Origin: Planctomycetales bacterium
GTDB taxonomy: Bacteria > Planctomycetota > Phycisphaerae > SM23-33
Direction: 5' to 3'
NCBI GenBank assembly: GCA_030642005.1
Contig: DAOWOP010000008.1
Location: forward strand, 1 to 28,490
DNA length: 28,490 bases
Shown: piece after piece, positions 7,395 to 14,219 of the stretch
Layout: every line of letters starts with the position of its first letter
Numbering within the stretch: the stretch's first letter is position 1
The notes under the pieces: model-generated
Databases searched by the model: none
Told to the model about the DNA's origin: nothing
What the model saw: only the letters and a program-made list of their open reading frames with translations
Position numbers and translations under genes: made by a program

Positions 7395-7844
7395 ATGCGC
7401 ATAGCAATTGGTTCGGATCACGCTGGCTTTGGTCTGAAGAAGTACCTGATTGATGAGTTGGGGAAGAGAGGCAATGAACTCCTTGACCTAGGCACCGACT
7501 CGCCCGAAACGATCGATTACGCCGCGTTCTGCATCGCGGTCGGTGAAGCGGTTAGCGATGGCGAAGCCGAATGGGGAATCGTGCTCGGAGGCAGTGGGCA
7601 GGGCGAGATGATGGCTGCGAATAAGGTGATCGGTATCCGTGCGGCACTGTGCAACAACCCCTATTTTGCAAGGCTCGCGCGGAGTATCAATAACGCGAAC
7701 GTGATTGCCATAGGTGCCCGGATTGTGGCCCCCGAATACGCGATGGAAATACTGGACGCCTGGATGGGTGCCACATTCGAGGGTGGCAGACATAAGCGTC
7801 GCATTGATGAGTTCATGGATTATGAAAAGTCACGTTCGCGCTAG
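7395..7844 (+). CDS. RpiB/LacAB-family sugar-phosphate isomerase, atypical active site
   Basis: 149 residues from ATG 7395, which is chosen because the protein then begins MRIAIGSDHAGFGLKKYL like the family and has AGGAAAGG nine bases upstream; the frame stays open to GTG 7353. The family interconverts aldose and ketose phosphates such as ribose-5-P and ribulose-5-P. VLGGSGQGEMMAANK carries Gly where the Cys-type enzymes have the catalytic Cys, and the Glu used by the Cys-less actinobacterial type is present. In LARSINNANVIAIGAR the usual RxHN His is Ile, which may alter ring opening or substrate. The ending FEGGRHKRRIDEF is canonical. It is the last gene of the cassette, 61 bases after the previous stop. 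Confidence 0.85.
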   Translation: MRIAIGSDHAGFGLKKYLIDELGKRGNELLDLGTDSPETIDYAAFCIAVGEAVSDGEAEWGIVLGGSGQGEMMAANKVIGIRAALCNNPYFARLARSINNANVIAIGARIVAPEYAMEILDAWMGATFEGGRHKRRIDEFMDYEKSRSR

Positions 7845-7867
7845 ATCGCCAATGCAGCCGGACGTAG

Positions 7868-7912
7868 CGGCGGGCGACGCGGGTTCTTGAATTGGGAAGT
7901 CGTTCGCCGCCG
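7868..7912. terminator. Imperfect hairpin between convergent genes
   Basis: CGGCGG (7868-7873) pairs with CCGCCG (7907-7912), with a few further pairs inside around a bulge and a long loop. It lies in the 93-base gap between two converging genes, where a bidirectional terminator is expected. This gap is also the probable left edge of the prophage. Confidence 0.3.
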
Positions 7913-7937
7913 CCCGGTGAACGCGGATATTGGCCCT

Positions 7938-8381
7938 TCACAGCCACGCCTTCCGCTGTTCATCCCACTGCACCGGCAGGTTCTTCTGGAGCTTCCGCAA
8001 GCTGATGCCGTTCGGTTCGTCACCCCGCAGGATGGCTTCGATGATGTCTGGAGCAAGGCTGGTCAGACGTAGTATTCGCCCAGCGTAGGTGCGGTCAACG
8101 TCGAGGGCTTGGGCCAGGTCTTCGACGCCAGCGTACTGGCCGGACTCGAGTTGCTCCTGCCAGCGATGGGCCTTGGCGATGGCTTCGATGAGCGTCTGGT
8201 TGGCGTCGCGTTCGGGCGTCGGTGCGGCGGCTGGCTCGCCGTCGGTCAGGATCATCTGCCTGCCGTTGCGGCGGTGGAATCGCACCGGGATATGGACCAC
8301 CACGGCCTTGCCTTCGCGGCGGACGCTCAGGCCCGGGTAGCGGCGACTTTGTTCGTTCTCGATCACGGCTATGTCATGCAT
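7938..8381 (-). CDS. Recombinase-associated HTH protein
   Basis: 147 residues from ATG 8381, preceded by GAGGAA at good distance; the frame is open to 8414. The C-terminal part has the pattern found in small proteins encoded right after large serine recombinases: IAKAHRWQEQLESGQYAGVEDLAQALDVDRTYAGRILRLTSLAPDIIEAILRG, which reads as a ParB/KorB-type helix-turn-helix, ending in LRKLQKNLPVQWDEQRKAWL. The start overlaps the recombinase stop by eight bases (ATGCATGA), so the two are co-translated. It may be a directionality or DNA-binding accessory factor; this is inferred from linkage. Confidence 0.82.
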   Translation of the reverse strand: MHDIAVIENEQSRRYPGLSVRREGKAVVVHIPVRFHRRNGRQMILTDGEPAAAPTPERDANQTLIEAIAKAHRWQEQLESGQYAGVEDLAQALDVDRTYAGRILRLTSLAPDIIEAILRGDEPNGISLRKLQKNLPVQWDEQRKAWL

Positions 8382-9915
8382 TTGTTCGTTCCTCGATTGG
8401 CTGGAGTTCATCAACGATCTGCTCGATGCCGTTGGTGCGGAAGCGGATATCGATGCCGCTGGTGCTGACGGTTATGTCCTCGACCAGCAGTTGCACGATC
8501 CGACGCTGTTCCTCGGCGAACAGTACGTCCCACACCGGGTCAACGGCCCGTAACGCCTCGACCACGCGGTTAAGTTCCATCGGCTCGGTGTGTGTCGGCT
8601 GGGCTTCGAGTTCGCGGATGGCCTGGGCCAACGCCTTTATTTCGCCGTTGAGTCGTTTCAGTTCCGCGGCCATGAAGCCTTCATCCGAGTCGCCGACGTT
8701 CAGTACGGCCCGGATGGACTTCTGCGTCTGGTTGTGTCGCTTGCGGAGTTCGTCCAGCCGGGCCAGCGCGGCTTCATTTGGCCCCGTGTCGCCACACTTG
8801 CGTACCTCGCGGTACGTTCTGGCGATCACGTCGGGGTGGCGCAGCAGCGCCCGGAGTTGGTCGACCACGGTTTTCTCAATCTCGCCAGCCGGCAGCGCCG
8901 GCAACGGGCATTCGCCGTAGCCCGTGCGGACCTTCTTAGCGCATGTGTAATAGCGATACTCCCGCTCATACCGTTTCACCCAGGCGGGCTGGACCAGGCT
9001 GCCGCAGTGTCCGCAATGGAGCATCCGGCGGAGCAGCGAAAAACGCCGGACCTGGTGCTTGTGCGTGTAGGTCTTGTTCGCGCTCAACTGGGCCTGCACC
9101 CGTTCGAAGATACCCGCCGGTATGATGGCTTTGTGCTCGCCGGGATAGGCCTTGCCCTTGTGAACAATCTCACCCGTGTACTTGCGATTGGTTAGTAGGT
9201 CATAGACATTCTTCTGCGACCATTCCTTGCCACCACGAGTTTTGCCGGCCTTTGTTGCGTACTGCTTCGTACGGAAACCCTCGGCGTTGAGGGCAATGGC
9301 CACCTTCCGGCAAGACTCCAGTTTCTCGAATATCTCGAAGACGCGACGAACCAGTTTGGCCTCGGGCTCATTGACCACGTACTTCTTGTTCACGATATCC
9401 AAACCGAGTATCGGTCCGCCGCCGACGAATTTCCCTTGTTGCGCGGTGGCCAACTTCTTGTCGCGGATGCGCTCGCCGATGATCTCCCGCTCGAACTGGG
9501 CGAACGACAGCAGGATGTTCAGCGTCAACCGGCCCATCGACGTGGTCGTGTTGAACTGCTGCGTCACGGAGACGAAGCTGACCTCGTGCTCGTCAAAGAG
9601 GTTGATCAGCTTGGCGAAGTCCAGCAGTGAGCGGCTGAGGCGGTCAACCTTATAGACGACCACGCAGTCGATTCGACCGGCCTGAATATCAGCGAGCAAC
9701 TCCGTCAGAGCCGGGCGATCCGTGTTGCCGCCGGTGAATCCGCCGTCATCGTAATGCTTGCGGATACACTGCCAGCCCTCTTGCTTTTGCGACTTGATGA
9801 ACGCTTCGCCCGCCTGGCGCTGGGCATCCAGCGAGTTGAACTCCTGGTCCAGACCCTCCTCGTGGCTCTTGCGCGTGTAGATCGCACAGCGGATTGTTGG
9901 CTTCTTCTCGTTCAT
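8374..9915 (-). CDS. Large serine recombinase (integrase)
   Basis: 513 residues. The N-terminal resolvase domain has IYTRKSHEEG with the catalytic Ser17, then VVVYKVDRLSRS and LSFAQFEREIIGERIRDK. A recombinase domain follows (AIALNAEGFRTKQY, WSQKNVYDLLTNRKYTGEIVHKG). The zinc ribbon has MLHCGHCGSLV and a second pair of Cys in YTCAKKVRTGYGECP. A coiled-coil-like stretch lies at about residues 385-440. Such enzymes integrate and excise phages site-specifically between attP and attB. The start ATG 9915 overlaps the stop of the upstream gene (ATGA) with AGGT before it. Its place at the inner side of the left gap marks the prophage edge at about 7850-7940. Confidence 0.96.
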   Translation of the reverse strand: MNEKKPTIRCAIYTRKSHEEGLDQEFNSLDAQRQAGEAFIKSQKQEGWQCIRKHYDDGGFTGGNTDRPALTELLADIQAGRIDCVVVYKVDRLSRSLLDFAKLINLFDEHEVSFVSVTQQFNTTTSMGRLTLNILLSFAQFEREIIGERIRDKKLATAQQGKFVGGGPILGLDIVNKKYVVNEPEAKLVRRVFEIFEKLESCRKVAIALNAEGFRTKQYATKAGKTRGGKEWSQKNVYDLLTNRKYTGEIVHKGKAYPGEHKAIIPAGIFERVQAQLSANKTYTHKHQVRRFSLLRRMLHCGHCGSLVQPAWVKRYEREYRYYTCAKKVRTGYGECPLPALPAGEIEKTVVDQLRALLRHPDVIARTYREVRKCGDTGPNEAALARLDELRKRHNQTQKSIRAVLNVGDSDEGFMAAELKRLNGEIKALAQAIRELEAQPTHTEPMELNRVVEALRAVDPVWDVLFAEEQRRIVQLLVEDITVSTSGIDIRFRTNGIEQIVDELQPIEERTNA

Positions 9916-10379
9916 GCGTTACCTCGTTTCGGATTCCTTTCTGGTATCAGGCCGAAGAACCGGTTGCCGCTCCATCGCGAGCCTGTAATTGTCATGGCGA
10001 CGGCGGTCAGACTCTTGTAGTGCTTGGAGTCGTAGAGGAACCCGTCCTCCTTGACGATCACCTCGTAACGATCACCATGCCATTCGCGCAGCAGCCGCGT
10101 GCCAGTTGCGAGTCTCATCTTCCGGCGCTTCCGCGCCTGCACCACCACCTTGGGGGGCGTTCCGTTGGCGGTGGCGCTCAGTTCCCGCCGGGCATCCCGG
10201 CTGAGCCCGCCGAAGGCAAGCTCCTGAATGCGGTACGCCAGGCGGCGGATGAGGTAGTTTCGGCCCAACCTGCCGGGGTCGGTGCCCAACAGGTCGGCCC
10301 ATCGTTTGCGGAGCTGGACCATCGACATGCGATTTAACTCGTCGATCTGTTTCAGAACGGTTATTTGCATCTGCATCAT
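9912..10379 (-). CDS. DUF2924-family protein
   Basis: 155 residues. It starts probably at ATG 10379, whose ATGA overlaps the upstream stop (10376-10378); nearby ATGs at 10376 and 10370 and the open frame to 10391 are alternatives. Family signs are MSMVQLRKRWADLLGTDPGRLGRNYLIRRLAYRIQELAFGGLS, then a basic RKRRKMRLATGTRLLREWHGDRYEVIV segment and SLTAVAMTITGSRWSGNRFFGL. DUF2924 proteins are encoded next to serine recombinases in many prophages and islands. The conserved Trp-His-Gly and basic patch suggest nucleic-acid binding, but the function is not known. Confidence 0.9.
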   Translation of the reverse strand: MMQMQITVLKQIDELNRMSMVQLRKRWADLLGTDPGRLGRNYLIRRLAYRIQELAFGGLSRDARRELSATANGTPPKVVVQARKRRKMRLATGTRLLREWHGDRYEVIVKEDGFLYDSKHYKSLTAVAMTITGSRWSGNRFFGLIPERNPKRGNA

Positions 10380-10579
10380 GTCACCTCGCAATCTTCCGGT
10401 CTGTCGGAAGTGGGGACAGTGAGCCTCGTTTCGGTGGGAACCTCAAGGGTATTTTTACTGAAAAAACCACTCTTTTTCGCGGCCATGCGGAGCACGCCCC
10501 TGGCGAGAATTTCAGCCAATTCGTCGAGTCTCCGGTCAGCCGTGGAAGGCACGGGAACGTAGGTGTTTATGCGAACCAT
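10376..10579 (-). CDS. Small conserved protein of the recombinase operon
   Basis: 67 residues from ATG 10579, chosen because the sequence upstream in this frame (to 10705) is antisense to the sigma-like gene and looks non-natural. The core PSTADRRLDELAEILARGVLRM has the pattern (LAEILAxGxLRL) of short proteins repeatedly found beside DUF2924 and serine recombinase genes. GGGGG lies eight bases before the ATG. It overlaps the upstream gene by 13 bases and the downstream one by ATGA. No biochemical function is known. Confidence 0.7.
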   Translation of the reverse strand: MVRINTYVPVPSTADRRLDELAEILARGVLRMAAKKSGFFSKNTLEVPTETRLTVPTSDRPEDCEVT

Positions 10580-11094
10580 TGGTCGAGCCCCCGATTTGTG
10601 AAGGCCTGCCGAATGCGACGGACATGGCGGCAGATGGTCTCGTAATGCCTGCCTGTACGACAGGCGAACTGGTAGACGCTCTCGCCATCCATAAGTGCCA
10701 GGCATATCTCCCGCTGCTGCGGCGTCAGTTCGGCCACCAGTTGCCGCACTTCCGCCTCGGCGGCGATGTCGTCGGGCCGATGCGTCTCATCGGTCTGCTG
10801 TGTCATCTGACTGAGTCGGTCCAGCATCGCCAGGCGTCGGGCATTGCCCCGCGCGAGCATGCGGATGCGGTTGTCCAGGGTACGGCAGAGAATCGTCTCT
10901 TCGCTGGCCGCGTGCGCCTTGGCGGGGTCGAAGCGGAACTCATGGATCACGATAGCCAGTTCCTGCATCATGTCCTCCCATGAATTCTGCGGCACACGGA
11001 AATGCCTCATGCGTGCGATGGCCAGCTTGATCTGCCACTCCTCCATTCCGCCGACGTAATGCTGATACAACTCTCTAATTCGGTTTTTCTTCAC
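10567..11094 (-). CDS. Sigma-70-like (ECF-type) transcription factor of the prophage
   Basis: 175 residues from GTG 11094, with GGAGA eight bases upstream. The N-terminal half resembles sigma region 2 (WEDMMQELAIVIHEFRFDPAKAHAASEETILCRTLDNRIRML). The C-terminal half resembles region 4 with a helix-turn-helix (LTPQQREICLALMDGESVYQFACRTGRHYETICRHVRRIRQAF). It is the first gene of the leftward operon, facing the divergent control region, so it may direct transcription of phage modules. A plain regulator with a sigma-like fold is the alternative. A short palindromic mini-repeat is embedded in its region 4 (10647-10665). Confidence 0.72.
   Translation of the reverse strand: MKKNRIRELYQHYVGGMEEWQIKLAIARMRHFRVPQNSWEDMMQELAIVIHEFRFDPAKAHAASEETILCRTLDNRIRMLARGNARRLAMLDRLSQMTQQTDETHRPDDIAAEAEVRQLVAELTPQQREICLALMDGESVYQFACRTGRHYETICRHVRRIRQAFTNRGLDQWFA
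10647..10665. repeat. Palindromic mini-repeat inside sigma-like gene
   Basis: GCCTGCCTG-TACGA-CAGGC, with the stem GCCTG/CAGGC. It shares the CCTGCCTG-N5-CAGGC plan with 27054-27074 and is read in frame within region 4 of the sigma-like protein. Confidence 0.5.
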
Positions 11095-11216
11095 GGTTCG
11101 GTTCTCCGTAACCAGGGTCTCGTTTGTGCCCGGTCCTTTCCCGAGCGTCTGAGGCGATGGTCACTGAGAGACCGGTGCCACGTATCTAGCCGTGGATGTG
11201 AAACTGAAAAATCGCA

Positions 11217-11288
11217 TGACCGTCATGTGACGGTCACGTGACGTGGCACCGGTGCCAAAAGCGCTCACATGACCGTCATGTGAGCGCT
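11217..11288. promoter_or_regulatory. Palindrome-rich divergent control region
   Basis: The 295 bases between the leftward sigma/recombinase operon and the rightward replication operon contain three perfect inverted repeats: TGACCGTCA-TG-TGACGGTCA (11217-11236), GGCACCGGTGCC (11245-11256), and AGCGCTCACATGA-CCG-TCATGTGAGCGCT (11260-11288). The repeated half-site CATGTGA and the word TGGCAC recur, also at 11303. These are likely operators for a phage regulator controlling both directions, but no repressor gene was identified. Confidence 0.65.
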
Positions 11289-11311
11289 CATGTGATTTTC
11301 GATGGCACTGT

Positions 11312-11346
11312 GAAGTTTTCGGCCTCTGCGGCAATAGGCACTACGG
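11312..11346 (+). promoter_or_regulatory. 35-base conserved element, copy 1
   Basis: GAAGTTTT followed by a block ending CTCTGCGGCAATA-GGCACTACGG. It matches copy 2 (25419-25453) at 31 of 35 positions by my count, with only one difference in the last 23 bases. It ends 43 bases before the first start codon of the replication module, a promoter-like position. The matching element is in the same orientation ahead of the portal-side genes. Confidence 0.65.
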
Positions 11347-11389
11347 ACGGCGGGCAGTGACGCCTGCCCAAAAGCAAGGGAGTCCGACA

Positions 11390-12214
11390 ATGCCGCAGAA
11401 CGACGAACACGATGTGATGATCAACCTCGACGTGCTTATCGCCGAGCCAGCCGAGGAATACCACGCCAAGACCAACGAGTATATGAGTAGTCACCAACTG
11501 CTCGACTTCATGGCCTGCCCCTGGCTGTACCGCAAGAAGCAACTCGGCCTGATCGAAGACCGTGACACTCCGGCGATGCTCATCGGCCGGGCAACGCACA
11601 CCCGCATCCTAGAAGGTCGCGATGTCTATGAAACGCAGTTCGCGCTAGGTGGACCGATCAATCCCCGGACGCAGAAGCCGTTCGGTTCAACCACGAAAGC
11701 CTTTAAGGAATGGGCCGTCGAGCAAGGCAGGCCCGTCCTGTCGAACGAACAGGTCGAACTCATCGAGAACATGTCCAGCGGCGTTGCCATGAACGACGAA
11801 GCCGTTGACTTGCTGCTCTACGGACGGTCCGAGGGCGTCGTGCGTGTGGATTACTGTGGTACGCCGTGCCAGATTCGCATCGATTGGCTGCACCCGCATC
11901 GCGGCATCATCGATTTGAAGACCACTGCCGATTTGACATGGTTCGAGAACGACGCCAGGAAGCGGCGCTACCACAACCAGCTCGCGTTCTACCAAGCCGT
12001 TCTGGCTGAGGTTATCGGCGAGCACGTTCCCGTTTACATCGTCGCCGTTGAGAAGATAGAGCCGTATCGGTGCGGTGTGTGGTGGATCAATGATGACACC
12101 CTCGCCATCGCCCGCCGTGAAAACGAAGCCGCCATTCGGCGCATCAAGACCGCGTGGGAGCGGGATCATTTTCCCACCGGCTACGAGAACATGCGCATCA
12201 TCGACTTCCCGTAA
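11390..12214 (+). CDS. PD-(D/E)XK nuclease-like protein (RecE/Cas4-type exonuclease fold)
   Basis: 274 residues from ATG 11390 with AAGGGAG seven bases upstream (an in-frame GTG at 11357 is less likely). Near the start, MSSHQLLDFMACPWLYRKKQLG is the usual opening of phage exonucleases of this fold, followed by LIGRATHTRILEG. The catalytic centre is CQIRIDWLHPHRGIIDLKTTADLTW (D and DLK), followed by a Tyr-His-Gln helix (YHNQLAFYQAVL) typical of the RecB/Cas4 branch. It leads the rightward module that also encodes an ATPase and SSB-like protein, so a role in phage recombination or end resection is likely. Confidence 0.85.
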   Translation: MPQNDEHDVMINLDVLIAEPAEEYHAKTNEYMSSHQLLDFMACPWLYRKKQLGLIEDRDTPAMLIGRATHTRILEGRDVYETQFALGGPINPRTQKPFGSTTKAFKEWAVEQGRPVLSNEQVELIENMSSGVAMNDEAVDLLLYGRSEGVVRVDYCGTPCQIRIDWLHPHRGIIDLKTTADLTWFENDARKRRYHNQLAFYQAVLAEVIGEHVPVYIVAVEKIEPYRCGVWWINDDTLAIARRENEAAIRRIKTAWERDHFPTGYENMRIIDFP

Positions 12215-12312
12215 TCGCTCCTTTCGCGCCCGGGTGGGACGGCGTGCCGTGCGGCAGAAATGCCATCACGGACGAACGCGGCCGGACTCCCTAGACCCAC
12301 CTGGGCGCATCC

Positions 12313-12376
12313 GGCAGGGCCGGGCTGTCGGGGTCTCATAAGCCTCGAGACGCGGGTTCGACTCCCGCACCTGCCA
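12313..12376 (+). tRNA. tRNA-like RNA with CAU anticodon, D-arm abnormal
   Basis: A clear T-arm GCGGG-TTCGACT-CCCGC is followed by ACCTGCC and discriminator A at 12376. GGCAGG (12313-12318) pairs with CCTGCC as acceptor stem. An anticodon arm of up to 7 bp (TCGGGGT/GCCTCGA) presents the loop CTCATAA, anticodon CAT at 12337-12339. Only eight bases remain between acceptor and anticodon stems, too few for a D-arm, and starting further upstream gives no matching acceptor. It may be a degenerate phage tRNA-Met/Ile2, a decoy or a pseudo-tRNA. It lies between two co-directional replication genes. Confidence 0.5.
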
Positions 12377-12419
12377 TTAGACAAACAGAAGCATAAACCC
12401 CGAAAACAGGAGAACTCGC

Positions 12420-13199
12420 ATGACACTGATAAACTCGCTGATTACAACCACCACGCCATCGCCACCGAAGATGATTGTCTACGGCCAGCCGGGCGTTGGC
12501 AAGACCACATTCGCCGCGTCGGCCGGCGCGATTCTGCTTGATTGCGAGAACGGGGCTGGAGCCGTGGGCGGACTGACACGCACGCCATATCTGCAGTCCT
12601 GGCCACAGATGCGGAAGTGGCTGGTCGAGATTGCCTCCACGCCGCCGGACGGCGTCGCCGCCGTGGCCATCGACACTATCGACTGGATGGTCCAGCGGAT
12701 AGTCGAGCACGTGGTGCTGGACCTGGACGACAAATCGCCGAACGACATCACAAACACCCTGGGCACGGCCCACGGCGGCTACTTCAAAGCCCGCGAGATC
12801 GTGCAGAACATCGTCTACCGCGACCTGCTGCCGATGCTCAATGCCGTAGCCGATCACGGGATAGCGATCATCCTGCTGGCCCACGCGGCTAATACCAAGA
12901 TGACCTCGCCGGAGGGCTTCGACCTCCGACTGGCCGCCCCTGACCTTCCCCACTGGATCTCGCCGCCGTTCATCGAATGGGCCGACGCCGTGCTCTACGC
13001 CTCGCGCGACGGAGACCGGCGCGTGCTCCTGACCGAGGGCACGAACGTGATCCTGGCGAAGAACCGCTACTCCCTGCCGACCGAGCTGCCACTCTCGTGG
13101 CCCGCGCTGATGCAGGCTTTGGCCACCAATCACAACACCACGACAGACCCGGCACTTCGCCAGGTTGATAACGAAACCACCAACAGCAAGGAGACCTGA
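12420..13199 (+). CDS. Phage RecA/Sak4-like nucleotide-binding ATPase
   Basis: 259 residues; AGGAGA lies six bases before ATG 12420. The Walker A loop is YGQPGVGKTTF (21-31), followed by AILLDCENGAGAV. The Walker B is VAAVAIDTIDWM, and IAIILLAHAAN is a typical third strand. The C-terminal part IEWADAVLYASRD...VILAKNRYSLPTELPLSWPAL is the pattern of the phage AAA family found beside DUF669 genes. In related phages these act as single-strand annealing or recombination-mediator ATPases. The next gene starts four bases after the stop and encodes the expected SSB-like partner. Confidence 0.88.
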   Translation: MTLINSLITTTTPSPPKMIVYGQPGVGKTTFAASAGAILLDCENGAGAVGGLTRTPYLQSWPQMRKWLVEIASTPPDGVAAVAIDTIDWMVQRIVEHVVLDLDDKSPNDITNTLGTAHGGYFKAREIVQNIVYRDLLPMLNAVADHGIAIILLAHAANTKMTSPEGFDLRLAAPDLPHWISPPFIEWADAVLYASRDGDRRVLLTEGTNVILAKNRYSLPTELPLSWPALMQALATNHNTTTDPALRQVDNETTNSKET

Positions 13200-13202
13200 A
13201 CC

Positions 13203-13661
13203 ATGGCAAACCTGAACGGATTCAACGCAAACGAAGTCGAACCCACCACCGCTTTCGAGCCGCTGCCGGCGGGCAAATACCTCGCGGCGATCACCGCCAG
13301 TGAAATAAAACCCACCAAGAAAGGTGACGGAAGTTATCTGCAACTGGAGTTCACCGTCCTCGAGGGCGACTGCAAGGGCCGCAAGGTCTGGGATCGGTTG
13401 TGCATCAACCATCCCAACGACCTGACGCAGAAGATTGCTCGCGGCAATCTCTCGGCGATCTGTCGGGCCGTCAGCGTGATGCAGCCTGGCGATTCGGTCG
13501 AGCTGCACAACCTGCCACTGGTGATCACCGTCAAGTGCAAGAAACGCGAGGATAACGGCGAGATCGCCAACGAGGTCAAGGGTTACGCGGCCAAGGAGGC
13601 CGCCCAGGGCCAGCCGCAGCAGGCCCCGGTGGATGACAACACCCCGCCGTGGAAGCGATAA
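13203..13661 (+). CDS. DUF669-family phage SSB-like protein
   Basis: 152 residues. The family pattern is visible: FEPLPAGKYLAAITASEIKPTKKGDGSYLQLEFTVLEGDCKGRKVWDRLCINHPN, a beta-rich domain, followed by KIARGNLSAICRAVSV and VELHNLPLVITVKCKKREDNGEIANEVKGY. The tail (QGQPQQAPVDDNTPPWKR) is flexible with an acidic pair and a terminal Pro-Pro-Trp, resembling single-strand-binding protein tails that recruit partners. DUF669 proteins are nearly always paired with the preceding type of ATPase, as here. Confidence 0.88.
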   Translation: MANLNGFNANEVEPTTAFEPLPAGKYLAAITASEIKPTKKGDGSYLQLEFTVLEGDCKGRKVWDRLCINHPNDLTQKIARGNLSAICRAVSVMQPGDSVELHNLPLVITVKCKKREDNGEIANEVKGYAAKEAAQGQPQQAPVDDNTPPWKR

Positions 13662-13675
13662 AGGAGAGCCGACCG

Positions 13676-14083
13676 ATGATGCTGACTCTCCCCTGGCCGC
13701 CGAGCGCGAATCATTACTACCGCCGCGTCGGTCATCGCATGTTGATTAGTCGTGAAGGACGGGAGTACCGCAGGGCAATCTGTGGGCTCCTGGCCGGCGG
13801 CGGGCCACGCAAGCCGCCGTCGGGCGGGCGCATCGCACTGGCGATGGACGCCTTCCCACCGGACCGGCGAAGGCGCGATATGGACAACATTCAAAAGCCC
13901 GTGCTCGATGCGCTCGAACACGCAGGCGTCTATGAAGACGACAGCCAGATCGACCTGCTCATTACGAAACGCTGCAAAGTCGTTCCGAACGGCAGACTGC
14001 TGGTACGAATCATGAATCTTCCCTTGCGGCGATGCCCGCTCTGCGGGGGGCAGTGGAACACGTTCAATGCGGAAGCGAACTGA
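13676..14083 (+). CDS. rusA: RusA-like Holliday junction resolvase
   Basis: 135 residues from ATG 13676, with AGGAGA eight bases upstream; the frame opens at 13649 inside the previous gene. RusA hallmarks are LPWPPSANHYYRRVGHRMLISREGREYRR near the N-terminus and the acidic active site PPDRRRRDMDNIQKPVLDALEHAGVYEDDSQIDLL with the spaced Asp residues. It cuts four-way junctions during phage recombination or replication. The C-terminal RRCPLCGGQWNTF adds a CxxC pair not usual for the family, perhaps a remnant of a zinc finger. Confidence 0.93.
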   Translation: MMLTLPWPPSANHYYRRVGHRMLISREGREYRRAICGLLAGGGPRKPPSGGRIALAMDAFPPDRRRRDMDNIQKPVLDALEHAGVYEDDSQIDLLITKRCKVVPNGRLLVRIMNLPLRRCPLCGGQWNTFNAEAN

Positions 14084-14084
14084 T

Positions 14085-14219
14085 ATGCACAAATTCTTCC
14101 CGACATTGCTGATCGTTCTTGATGTCTGTGCCGCCTTGGTCTACGTGCCCACCGGCGACTGGCGAAAGGTTATCTACTGGTTGGCGGCTGCCACGTTGAC
14201 GGCGGTGATTACATGGTGA
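14085..14219 (+). CDS. Small phage membrane protein (44 residues)
   Basis: Begins MHKFFPTLLIVLDVCAALVY and ends YWLAAATLTAVITW, giving two short hydrophobic segments (about residues 6-21 and 30-44) separated by the polar turn PTGDWRK. This build is seen in short proteins of many phage replication regions; the function is unknown. The ATG lies one base after the stop of the resolvase gene, and its TGA overlaps the start of the helicase gene, so it sits in the operon by translational coupling. Confidence 0.72.
   Translation: MHKFFPTLLIVLDVCAALVYVPTGDWRKVIYWLAAATLTAVITW

Noticed and set aside
12352..12376. Similarity between the tRNA-like T-arm and the 3' end of ssrA as an attachment-site pair
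   Set aside because: The match covers only the universally conserved T-arm; the acceptor ends differ (ACCTGCCA versus CGCCTCCA), so it is not an att duplication.
12336..13508. Minus-strand frame of 390 codons opposite the ATPase and DUF669 genes
   Set aside because: Both plus-strand genes are clear family members with operon spacing; the minus frame has no start signal and begins in the antisense of the tRNA-like element.
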